Shown here: positions 44,143 through 51,767 of the stretch, piece by piece
Numbering within the stretch: the first letter of the stretch is position 1
How the letters are laid out: each line of letters starts with the position of its first letter
Assembly (NCBI GenBank): GCA_041395945.1
Contig: JAWKZN010000001.1
Location: 2,170,001 to 2,234,000 of the forward strand
DNA: 64,000 nt
Direction: 5' to 3'
DNA from: Pseudomonadales bacterium
GTDB lineage: Bacteria; Pseudomonadota; Gammaproteobacteria; Pseudomonadales; Azotimanducaceae
Position numbers and translations under genes: made by a program
Notes under the pieces: model-generated
What the model was told of the DNA's origin: nothing
Databases searched by the model: none
The model's input: the letters and a program-made list of their open reading frames with translations, nothing else

Positions 44143-45832
44143 AGCATTCCGGATCTGCCCGAGCACCGGGCTGAAGTTCCATCGGCCTGCGGAAGGACTG
44201 ATCAAGGCCAACGCCGTTGCGGCGGTCGTGTTTCTGCTGGTCGGTGGTTTCATGGGCCTGCTGGTCGGCCTGACCCGGTGGCCAGAGGTGCATCTGCTGG
44301 CTGCCGACGATTTCTACCAGGTGCTCACCGCCCACGGCCTCAACGTGCTGATCTACTGGATGATCTTTTTCGAGATGGCCGTGCTGCATTTCTGCTCATC
44401 CGTTCTGCTCGGCTGCCGTATCGCCACGCCGAAACTCGGCTGGGCAGCCTGGGGCATGATGATTGCGGGTGCACTCATCAACAACTACGCGGTGCTGGTT
44501 AAAGGCACCTCCAGTGTGATGATGACGTCCTACGTGCCGATGCCGGCAGACACCTCCTTCTATGTCGGTCTGATCCTGTTCGCCGTCGGTGCGCTGATCA
44601 ACTGTTTCATTTTCCTCGGCACACTGGTGATCGCCCGGAACGCCCGGACTTACGAAGGATCGATACCTCTGGTCACATTCGGTGCCCTCACCGCCTGCAT
44701 CATCGCCATATTCACAATTGCTTCCGGTGCGGTGATCCTGATTCCCACCCTGCTGTGGAATCTCGGCATGGTCAGCCACATCGACCCGGGCGTCTACCGG
44801 CTGATCTGGTGGGCCTTCGGACACTCGAGTCAGCAGATCAACGTGGCGGCTCATGTATCGGTCTGGTATCTGATCGCAGCGGTCGTGTTCGGCGCCAAAC
44901 CGCTGTCCGAAAAAGTCAGCCGCTTCGCCTTCCTGCTCTATATCGCGGTACTGCAGATCGCCAGCGCCCACCACCTGCTGGTGGACCCGGGACTGAGTTC
45001 CGAATGGAAGATCTTCAACACCAGCTACGCCATGTACCTCGCGGTGATGGCCAGCATGGTGCACGGGCTGACGGTGCCCGGATCGATCGAAGCTGCTCAG
45101 CGTGCCAAAGGCCTCAACGCGGGACTCTTCGAGTGGCTGCGTAAAGCCCCCTGGAGCAATCCGACCTTCTCCGGAATGTTCATGTCCCTGGTTGGCTTCG
45201 GCATCCTCGGCGGTATCACCGGGGTGGTGATGGGCGCGGAGCAGGTGAATCTGATCATTCACAACACCGTCTATGTGCCCGGCCATTTCCACGGCACCGT
45301 GGTGGTCGGCACCACACTGGCATTCATGGCGATCACCTACTGGCTGGTGCCGATCCTCTTCCGGCGCGAACTGATCTGGAAAAAACTGGCCAGCTGGCAG
45401 CCCTACATCTTCATGCTGGGTATGACGGGTGTGGCGCTGTTCCTGATGGGTGCCGGCACCCTCGGCGTGCCGCGCCGGCACTGGGACATCCTCTTTTCCG
45501 GCACACCGGATGGCGGCTACGAGTTTTCGGCAGCAGCACTGACGATGATGAGTCTGAACGGTATGTCGGTGGTGCTCGCCTGCGCCGGTGGTGCGCTGTT
45601 CATTCTCATCGTGGTCGGTTCGCTGCTGTTCGGCAAGCGGCTGGGTGAGAACGAAAAGATGAAGGAGCAGATGCTGGCTCCGACGCCGAGCGACGCTGCC
45701 TATGAAGGTATCGGAGTCGCCGGTTCCTCCATCCCCGGTACTCTGGTGCTGGTAGCCGTATTCTTTACCGCATTCGTGCTCTACTACTTCATCAACTGGA
45801 AGTATCTGTCCGAAACCTGGGGCTTGAGTTGA
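44129..45832 (+). CDS. Haem-copper oxidoreductase subunit I lacking the cross-linked Tyr (sNOR/NorY-like candidate)
   Basis: 567 residues, about 13 helices, GTG start with GGAGGG in front. All six metal-binding His are present: His69 (LTAHGLN, low-spin haem), His232 (AFGHSSQQ, CuB), His281-His282 (ASAHHLL, CuB) and His386/His388 (VPGHFHG, high- and low-spin haems). In oxygen reductases of A and B type the helix-VI motif is GHPxVY, whose Tyr cross-links to His; here that position is Gln236. Loss of this Tyr is a mark of non-oxygen-reducing members such as NO reductases. With a CuA subunit II and a SCO gene, the set recalls norSY-senC. NO reduction is an inference. Confidence 0.88.
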   Translation: MNNSEAFRICPSTGLKFHRPAEGLIKANAVAAVVFLLVGGFMGLLVGLTRWPEVHLLAADDFYQVLTAHGLNVLIYWMIFFEMAVLHFCSSVLLGCRIATPKLGWAAWGMMIAGALINNYAVLVKGTSSVMMTSYVPMPADTSFYVGLILFAVGALINCFIFLGTLVIARNARTYEGSIPLVTFGALTACIIAIFTIASGAVILIPTLLWNLGMVSHIDPGVYRLIWWAFGHSSQQINVAAHVSVWYLIAAVVFGAKPLSEKVSRFAFLLYIAVLQIASAHHLLVDPGLSSEWKIFNTSYAMYLAVMASMVHGLTVPGSIEAAQRAKGLNAGLFEWLRKAPWSNPTFSGMFMSLVGFGILGGITGVVMGAEQVNLIIHNTVYVPGHFHGTVVVGTTLAFMAITYWLVPILFRRELIWKKLASWQPYIFMLGMTGVALFLMGAGTLGVPRRHWDILFSGTPDGGYEFSAAALTMMSLNGMSVVLACAGGALFILIVVGSLLFGKRLGENEKMKEQMLAPTPSDAAYEGIGVAGSSIPGTLVLVAVFFTAFVLYYFINWKYLSETWGLS

Positions 45833-46761
45833 GCGAAATCGAAGCCAGCTCGAGCGGTGCCATCGGATACCCGGGTGATATCGACAGGACACCCGGTGCC
45901 ATCGCGCAGTTTGTCGACATCTTCAAACTGCGCATCGGCGTATTCATGGCGCTCACCGCGCTGGCCGGCTATGCGGTAACTCCGGGAATCAGGCTCGACC
46001 CCCTGCAGCTCTGCCTGCTGGCCCTGGTGGTGCTCGCTGCTTCCGGAGCCGCGGGTGCCTTCAATCAGTTCATGGAGCGGGATCTGGACGCTCGCATGGT
46101 CCGCACCCGCACCCGCCCCTTCGTCACCGGTTCGGTCGGGCACGGCCGCGGCTGGTTGTGGTCAATAGGCATGCTGCTTGTGACTTCCATGGCGATGAGC
46201 GCATGGCTCTTCAATCCGGCTGTCGCCCTGCATCTGTTTCTCGGTGCCTTCTTCTACGGCGTGGTCTACACACTGTGGCTGAAGCAGCGTACACCGCTGA
46301 ACATTGTGATCGGCGGAGCCTCCGGGAGCTTCGCCGTACTGGCAGGTGCGGCGGCGGCGGATCCGATCCCGGGGGCAGCCCCGGTACTGCTGGCGGTGGT
46401 GCTGTTCCTCTGGACTCCACCACATTTCTGGGCCCTGGCGATCGCACTGCGTGATGACTACGCGGCCGCCGGAGTCCCGATGCTGCCAGTGGTCAAAGGC
46501 ACTGCTACCACTGCCCGGGTCATTCTGATCAACACGATTCTACTGACGGGCGTTTCCCTGTTGCCTGTTTTCTTCGGCATGGGATACATCTATCTCGCCG
46601 GGGCAGCGGCCGGTGGTGCGCTGTTCATATTCAGCGCATGGCGCCTGACACTGGAACACCCCCCCTCGCCTCGAGGTGCCATGCAGGTGTTCTTTGCCTC
46701 TCTGCTGCAACTGACCCTGCTGATGACCGGGGCCATGCTCGACGTGCTGGTGGCGGGCTGA
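45829..46761 (+). CDS. ctaB: Protohaem IX farnesyltransferase (haem O synthase)
   Basis: 310 residues, TTG start overlapping the subunit I stop by four bases. UbiA-type prenyltransferase: FVDIFKLRIGVFMALTALAG, Asp-rich motif NQFMERDLDARMVRTRTRPF, TPPHFWALAI and a second charged region LRDDYAAAGVPMLPVVKG, with about eight or nine helices. It adds farnesyl to haem b to make haem O, the precursor of haem A. Its position inside the operon implies that at least one enzyme of this cluster uses haem O or A. Its TGA overlaps the following SCO ATG by one base. Confidence 0.93.
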   Translation: MSEIEASSSGAIGYPGDIDRTPGAIAQFVDIFKLRIGVFMALTALAGYAVTPGIRLDPLQLCLLALVVLAASGAAGAFNQFMERDLDARMVRTRTRPFVTGSVGHGRGWLWSIGMLLVTSMAMSAWLFNPAVALHLFLGAFFYGVVYTLWLKQRTPLNIVIGGASGSFAVLAGAAAADPIPGAAPVLLAVVLFLWTPPHFWALAIALRDDYAAAGVPMLPVVKGTATTARVILINTILLTGVSLLPVFFGMGYIYLAGAAAGGALFIFSAWRLTLEHPPSPRGAMQVFFASLLQLTLLMTGAMLDVLVAG

Positions 46762-47642
46762 TGTCGGGAACAATGCGGCCGCCGCTGATCTGCGGTCAAT
46801 ACTCACTGCTGAGTATGCTGCTGACCGCACTGCTCCTGGTGCCTGGCAGCTGGGCCAATGCCCAGTCCGCCGCTGCTGAAACGGCACAGTTCGAGCGGGA
46901 TCAGGCACTGGCTACCAGCCAGGCCGCCATCGGCAGGCAGGTCCGTGACAGCACTTTTTACGACAGCGATGGACAGGTACGCCGGTTGTCCGATTACGCG
47001 GGCAAACCGCTGGTGATCAGCCTGATCTACACCAGCTGTTTCCATATCTGCCCGGCCACCACCAAGCACCTGGCCAAGGTCGTACAGCAGGCTCGAAGTG
47101 TACTCGGTACCGACAGTTTTTCCGTGATTACTCTGGGTTTCGATACACCGAATGACACCCCGGACGCCATGAAGATCTTTGCCCGCCAACAGCACGTCGA
47201 GATCCCGGACTGGGATTTCCTGTCAACCGATGCGCAGAACCTTGAAGTCCTCGCTGAGGATCTGGGTTTCCTCTACTACCCCACACCACACGGTTTCGAT
47301 CATCTCATCCAGAGCACGATTCTCGACAGGGACGGCGTGGTATTTCGCCAGGTGTACGGGATTCAGTTCGAAGTACCGCATCTGATCGAGCCCCTGAAGG
47401 TGCTGGTGTTCGGCGGAAGTCCCAACGACTCTCTCCTTGACCAGCTGGGCAGCCGGATCCGGCTGTTCTGCACCGTGTACGACCCTGCTTCAGACAGCTA
47501 CAAGTTCGACTACTCGATTTTCGCCGGTTTGCTCATCGGTCTGGTCATGGGTGGTTTCTTCGTTTACCTGCTCATACGCGAGTGGCGCCGTCTCCACGCT
47601 CACAATAAGCACGCTGCAGAACGCCCATCCGCTCGTATCTGA
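46761..47642 (+). CDS. SCO1/SenC-family copper chaperone with C-terminal anchor
   Basis: 293 residues. A signal or anchor helix (SLLSMLLTALLLVPGSWANA) leads to a thioredoxin-fold SCO domain with the copper-binding CxxxC in YTSCFHICPATTKHL, the later His in FDHLIQSTILDRDG, and a second membrane helix near the C terminus (SIFAGLLIGLVMGGFFVYLL). The C-terminal helix is not usual for SCO proteins but occurs in SenC proteins linked to norSY genes. It probably delivers copper to CuA of subunit II or to CuB. Coupled to ctaB by a one-base overlap. Confidence 0.87.
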   Translation: MSGTMRPPLICGQYSLLSMLLTALLLVPGSWANAQSAAAETAQFERDQALATSQAAIGRQVRDSTFYDSDGQVRRLSDYAGKPLVISLIYTSCFHICPATTKHLAKVVQQARSVLGTDSFSVITLGFDTPNDTPDAMKIFARQQHVEIPDWDFLSTDAQNLEVLAEDLGFLYYPTPHGFDHLIQSTILDRDGVVFRQVYGIQFEVPHLIEPLKVLVFGGSPNDSLLDQLGSRIRLFCTVYDPASDSYKFDYSIFAGLLIGLVMGGFFVYLLIREWRRLHAHNKHAAERPSARI

Positions 47643-47682
47643 GAGCAGGCCGTTGCACCGTACAGGGACAAAGTAACTGATC

Positions 47683-49320
47683 ATGGAAGGGATGCTGCAC
47701 CGGCTCGAATCCGGCTTCGATGCAATTTTCACAGAACGGCTGAATCCGTTTTATCAGCTCGGCGCGCTGTCCTTCTATTTTTTCTGGATCGTGACCGTAT
47801 CGGGCCTCTATCTTTTCATTTTTTTCAACACCAGCATCAACGGCGCCTTCGAATCCATCGATCGTCTGACCCACGAACAGTGGTACATTGGCGGTGTCAT
47901 GCGCAGCCTGCATCGCTACGCATCGGATGCCATGGTCGTGGTGGTAACCCTGCACCTGTTGCGTGAATTCGTGCTCGGTCGCTTTCACGGCGTGCGCTGG
48001 TTCTCCTGGTTCAGTGGCGTACCGCTGATATGGCTCATGTTTGCAGCCGGCATCGGTGGCTACTGGCTGGTCTGGGACCGGCTCGCGCAGTACATTGCCA
48101 TCGCCACCACCGAATGGATCGACTGGCTGCCCATCTTCGGTGATGCGCTGTCCCGCAACTTCCTGTCCGATAAGACGCTGAGTGATCGATTTTTCTCGCT
48201 GCTGGTCTTCCTGCACATCGCGCTGCCACTGTTCCTGCTGCTGGGTATGTTCATCCACATCAAGCGCATCAAGCAGGCCCGCTCCAATCCTCCCCGTGCG
48301 CTGATGATCGGCGTGCTGGCGATGCTGATCGTGCTTTCCATCGTAAAGCCCGCTGTCAGCATGGGACCGGCCGATCTGTCCACCACGGTTGCTCTGGTGG
48401 ATTTCGACTGGTTCTACCTCAACGTCTATCCGCTGCTCGACAGCATCGGTGCGGGTCCGCTATGGCTGCTCCTCGGCAGCGTTACCGGTGTGCTCGCACT
48501 GCTGCCCTGGATGCCGCGGCGCCGGCAAACTCAGGCGACCGCCATTCAGATAACGACCGTTCCGGCAGTCGTGAATCCGGACAACTGCAACGGCTGCAGC
48601 TGGTGCTACCAGGACTGCCCCTACGAAGCCATCACCATGATTCCGCACAGCTACAAACCAAATCTCAGGCAGGCTCTGGTGGATCCGGATCTGTGCACAG
48701 CCTGCGGTATATGCGAAGGTTCCTGCCCGTCCGCAACACCTTTCCGCAACGTGGAGGAACTGATTTCCGGTATCGAGATCCCCGACTATCCGCTCGACCG
48801 ACTGCGGAAGGAGGCGGAGGAGCGTCTCGCCGCGCTGGATCCTTCACAAACCAACATTGTCGTCTTCGGCTGCGATCACGGCTTACCCGTGGACAACCTG
48901 ACAGACCATCACCTGCAGGCACTGAGCCTGCCCTGTATCGGCATGCTGCCGCCATCGTTTGCCGACTTCATCGCGCGCAAACCGGAGGTTGCCGGTGTCA
49001 TGATTACCGGCTGCCATCCGCAGAACTGCTATTACCGGCTGGGGAGTGAATGGACCGAGCAGCGCTTCGACGGGAAACGCATGCCGCATCTGCGAACCAA
49101 GGCCGGGAAGGACAAGGTCAGAATCAGCTGGGCCGGGCCCCGGGATGGTGCCCGCTTCCGTGCTGAACTCGACGCCTATCGCGCAGACCGGCAAAGCGCG
49201 GTGTCGAGCATAGCGGGGGCCACAAGTACTGCAGAAGACGATGCTGCGGACCCGGCACCGCCTGCAGACGCAGATCCAACAGCGATCCCGGCTGAACCTG
49301 CGGAAAGGGATCTGACATGA
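47683..49320 (+). CDS. Fusion of cytochrome b (N-terminal type), two [4Fe-4S] ferredoxin motifs and MvhD-like domain
   Basis: 545 residues in three modules. Residues 1-280 form a cytochrome b6-like domain with about six helices and four haem His in two H-x13-H pairs (His77/His91 and His178/His192), so two b haems. Positive loops place the C terminus in the cytoplasm. Residues 300-350 carry two complete ferredoxin motifs (Cys302/305/308/312 and Cys338/341/344/348). Residues 390-490 resemble MvhD/FrhD iron-sulfur subunits (VVFGCDHG, LPCIGM, ITGCHPQNCYYRLG). The layout predicts electron transfer between the quinone pool and a cytosolic partner. It begins 40 bp after the anchored SCO gene. Confidence 0.83.
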   Translation: MEGMLHRLESGFDAIFTERLNPFYQLGALSFYFFWIVTVSGLYLFIFFNTSINGAFESIDRLTHEQWYIGGVMRSLHRYASDAMVVVVTLHLLREFVLGRFHGVRWFSWFSGVPLIWLMFAAGIGGYWLVWDRLAQYIAIATTEWIDWLPIFGDALSRNFLSDKTLSDRFFSLLVFLHIALPLFLLLGMFIHIKRIKQARSNPPRALMIGVLAMLIVLSIVKPAVSMGPADLSTTVALVDFDWFYLNVYPLLDSIGAGPLWLLLGSVTGVLALLPWMPRRRQTQATAIQITTVPAVVNPDNCNGCSWCYQDCPYEAITMIPHSYKPNLRQALVDPDLCTACGICEGSCPSATPFRNVEELISGIEIPDYPLDRLRKEAEERLAALDPSQTNIVVFGCDHGLPVDNLTDHHLQALSLPCIGMLPPSFADFIARKPEVAGVMITGCHPQNCYYRLGSEWTEQRFDGKRMPHLRTKAGKDKVRISWAGPRDGARFRAELDAYRADRQSAVSSIAGATSTAEDDAADPAPPADADPTAIPAEPAERDLT

Positions 49321-49820
49321 CCCTGTGGCTTCGATACAGCGGCCAGGCAGTCGTCTACGGTGCGTTCGCCGTTCTGCTCGGGGTATGTTCAACCGCCCCT
49401 GCTTACCGTCACCTTCCAGAGGACATGGCGACCATCAAACTCAGCCTGCGCCATGCCGGAAAGCTGATCACCGAGTGCCGGGACCGAACGCCGGAAGAGA
49501 TGGCGAACCTGCCGGCCAACATGCGTGCCCCGCAGATCTGCGAAAGGGAGCGTTCACCCCTGATTCTTGAACTGGACCTTGACGGTGAGTCCGTTTACTC
49601 GGAAGTGCTCCCACCGCGAGGACTTCATGGCGACGGTCGCGCGTCCGTGTACAGGCGTCTGAGTGTGCCCGCCGGATCCATGCAGCTCAGCGTGCGTCTC
49701 AAAGATGACGTGAATGCGGAAGGCTTCCAGTATGAGACTTCACGGGAGGTATTGCTGGCGCCCGCGCAGGTACTGGTGATCGATTTCGACGAGCAGAACA
49801 ATCACTTCGAGATGCTGTAA
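49317..49820 (+). CDS. Putative lipoprotein in the respiratory cluster
   Basis: 167 residues. The N-terminal hydrophobic stretch ends in a lipobox-like LLGVC, so it is probably a lipoprotein. The rest looks like a compact beta-sandwich (SPLILELDLDGESVYSEVLPP, MQLSVRLKDDVNAEGFQYE, APAQVLVIDFDEQNNHFEML). Two further Cys (TECRDRT, PQICERE) could form a disulfide. It overlaps the fusion gene stop by ATGA, so it is translationally coupled to the cytochrome b/Fe-S protein and likely an accessory factor for it or for the oxidoreductase. I do not recognise a family. Confidence 0.68.
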   Translation: MTLWLRYSGQAVVYGAFAVLLGVCSTAPAYRHLPEDMATIKLSLRHAGKLITECRDRTPEEMANLPANMRAPQICERERSPLILELDLDGESVYSEVLPPRGLHGDGRASVYRRLSVPAGSMQLSVRLKDDVNAEGFQYETSREVLLAPAQVLVIDFDEQNNHFEML

Positions 49821-49851
49821 AGTTGCTCGTTCACCGGGCCGGTTCCCGATC

Positions 49852-49865
49852 TACCGCCGGCGGTA
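49852..49865. promoter_or_regulatory. 14-bp perfect palindrome between convergent genes
   Basis: TACCGCCGGCGGTA reads the same on both strands. It lies between the lipoprotein stop and the stop of the minus-strand small membrane-protein gene. No loop or T-run, so a terminator is unlikely. It may be a protein-binding site or chance in GC-rich DNA. Confidence 0.3.
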
Positions 49866-49871
49866 TCCTGA

Positions 49872-50069
49872 TCAGTACAGACTTCCGCCCTGCAACAGTC
49901 GCTGTATGACTTCGAAACTTATCACCGCCAGCACCATGATGATTCCGAAGAAAACCACACTGCGGTTTGCCAGCGGTTCACCCCGGTGTGATTCGATCAG
50001 TCTGATCACCCAGTCAGTGGTAAAGTAAAGGCCCACGGCAACGATGGTGAACAGGAGGACTTCGGACAT
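49872..50069 (-). CDS. Small two-helix membrane protein on the opposite strand
   Basis: 65 residues from the start at 50069 (MSEVLLFTIVAVGLYFTTDW), which has GGAGAGCCCC in front; a nine-residue longer form from 50096 is less likely. Two membrane helices (LLFTIVAVGLYFTTDWVI and VVFFGIIMVLAVISFEVI) are joined by a short basic loop (ESHRGEPLANR). It is the only minus-strand gene within the 43317-53225 respiratory cluster. It is divergent from ctaA, so it may be independently controlled. Function unknown. Confidence 0.62.
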   Translation of the reverse strand: MSEVLLFTIVAVGLYFTTDWVIRLIESHRGEPLANRSVVFFGIIMVLAVISFEVIQRLLQGGSLY

Positions 50070-50183
50070 CGCAGGGGCTCTCCAGGTGCGGAGCACAAGA
50101 ATAGCAGAGCATTCAGCGACCCTGATCCGCGCTGCGGAAATTACCTAGATACAGTCATAAATCGACCCGAGGACAATCGGACG

Positions 50184-51167
50184 ATGATTCAGGACCGGTT
50201 TTTTCGTCTATGTACTGTGTTCCTGCTCGCAGCCATCCTGTCGATCAATCTGCTCAGCAGCTATATCCGACATCACGAAGCCGGACTGGATTGCGATCCC
50301 TGGCCAGCCTGTTATGGCGTGATTGGCGTCCCCACTGCAGCAGCGTCCGCGGAGACAGCGATCGAGCAGGCGTTGACGCCGGCTCAATCCGCCAAGCGGG
50401 CCCATCGTGCAATCGCGACCGCGCTTGTTGTGCTGGTACTGGTTGTCACCTTTCATGCCCGCAGTCGTCTGCCGACCGCAGGGAGTGCCGCACTGCTTCC
50501 CTACCTGCTCATCGCCGTCGTGCTCTTTCTGTCAGTCATCGGACCGGCCAGCTACCTGAAGACGTTGCCCGCGGTCGCCTCTGCAAACCTGATCGGCGGC
50601 ATGGTGCTGCTGGCCCTCACCTGGATACTGTGGCTGATCACCGGCCAGCCGGCGGCCGCACCACCCGTGCCGCTCTCTTCGACACTGGTCCGTGTCGCAC
50701 TGGCTGCGTTGAGCGTGCAGATCGCTCTCGGCAGCTGGGTCAGTGCCAATTTCGCTGGAACAGCCTGCAGCGGCTGGTGGCAGTGTCAGGGCGGCGCGCC
50801 TGCGGGTATCGCAGGCAGCTTCTGGTATCTGCGCGAACTCGGTGTCGATGAAGGAGGCCGTGTGATTCTGACCCAGGCACAGCAGTACATTCACCTCGCA
50901 CACCGTCTGTTCGCCGTGGTCGCCACGCTTCTGCTGGGTGCACTCGGAATCACCGCGGCACGGCAGCAGGGTCCGCAATTCTTCTGGGGAGTGCTGCTGC
51001 TGGGTATTCTGACCGCACAACTGCTGCTCGGACTGACAGCCGTGTTCTCCGGACTGCCTCTGATCGCCATTCTCGCGCACAGTTTCCTCGCCTCCCTGCT
51101 GCTGCTGGTGATGCTGCGGCTGTACCTGCTGGGGGTGCCGGCATCACAGAGGAGTGCTTCGCGATGA
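50184..51167 (+). CDS. ctaA: Haem A synthase-like COX15/CtaA protein
   Basis: 327 residues, about eight helices in two four-helix halves. Expected CtaA landmarks appear: LDCDPWPACYG with its Cys pair near the first loop, AKRAHRAIATALVV, a corresponding second Cys pair FAGTACSGWWQCQGG, and IHLAHRLFAVVATLLLG with haem His. It oxidises the haem O methyl to formyl to make haem A. With ctaB upstream, the cluster carries a full haem-A route for its oxidoreductase. The product overlaps the next SCO gene by ATGA. The family is divergent, so exact activity is inferred. Confidence 0.85.
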   Translation: MIQDRFFRLCTVFLLAAILSINLLSSYIRHHEAGLDCDPWPACYGVIGVPTAAASAETAIEQALTPAQSAKRAHRAIATALVVLVLVVTFHARSRLPTAGSAALLPYLLIAVVLFLSVIGPASYLKTLPAVASANLIGGMVLLALTWILWLITGQPAAAPPVPLSSTLVRVALAALSVQIALGSWVSANFAGTACSGWWQCQGGAPAGIAGSFWYLRELGVDEGGRVILTQAQQYIHLAHRLFAVVATLLLGALGITAARQQGPQFFWGVLLLGILTAQLLLGLTAVFSGLPLIAILAHSFLASLLLLVMLRLYLLGVPASQRSASR

Positions 51168-51757
51168 CCCGCGGTAGCGCCTGGTTGCTCGCCGCTGGTC
51201 TGCTCATCAGCGCAGCACTCTGGCAGAGCACCCGGCTTGCCTCTGCCGGTGAACTGCCGGTGCTCTACACACTCGGTGGTGATTTTGCCCTTCGCAACAC
51301 TGGCGGTGGCGTCACCCGCCTGTCGGACCTGGAGGGCAATCTGGTACTGCTCAATTTCGGCTACACGAGTTGTCCCGACGTCTGCCCTGCGGCCCTCGCC
51401 CGTATGCGTGACGTGCTGCAATCCCTGCCGGATCCCGACGTTCCGATACAGCCGCTGTTCGTCACCCTGGACCCGCAACGGGACACACTGGATCGCCTGC
51501 AGCCTTATATGAACTTTTTCGGCGCCGACTTTCTCGGACTTACCGGAACCGAAGCGGAAATCGCCCAGGCCAGTGCCGCTTACAAGGTTTTTTACGAAAA
51601 ACAGACCCTGGAGTCGGAGCTCGACTACAGTATCTCTCACAGCAGCCACATCTATCTGCTGGATACCCGCGGCCGTGTACGGGCCACCTTTGGTGAAGGG
51701 ATCACGGTGCCTCGGATGATAGACAGTGTGCGGCTGCTGCTCGCTGAGGAAGGATGA
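51164..51757 (+). CDS. SCO-family copper chaperone (second copy)
   Basis: 197 residues. An N-terminal anchor (SAWLLAAGLLISAALWQS) is followed by a standard SCO domain: LLNFGYTSCPDVCPAALARM with the copper CxxxC, LFVTLDPQRDTLDRL, and the ligand His in ISHSSHIYLLDTRG. It lacks the C-terminal helix of the SCO at 46761-47642, so the two copies are distinct types rather than a recent duplication. It overlaps ctaA by four bases and lies 10 bp before the second subunit-I homologue, which suggests it serves copper insertion in that branch or in CuA. Confidence 0.9.
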   Translation: MTRGSAWLLAAGLLISAALWQSTRLASAGELPVLYTLGGDFALRNTGGGVTRLSDLEGNLVLLNFGYTSCPDVCPAALARMRDVLQSLPDPDVPIQPLFVTLDPQRDTLDRLQPYMNFFGADFLGLTGTEAEIAQASAAYKVFYEKQTLESELDYSISHSSHIYLLDTRGRVRATFGEGITVPRMIDSVRLLLAEEG

Positions 51758-51767
51758 AGGCAATCCT

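Noticed and set aside
44396..45892. 498-codon minus-strand frame across the haem-copper subunit I gene
   Set aside because: It lies antisense to a gene with all expected metal ligands, is rich in His/Gln/Arg, and has no motif or ribosome site.
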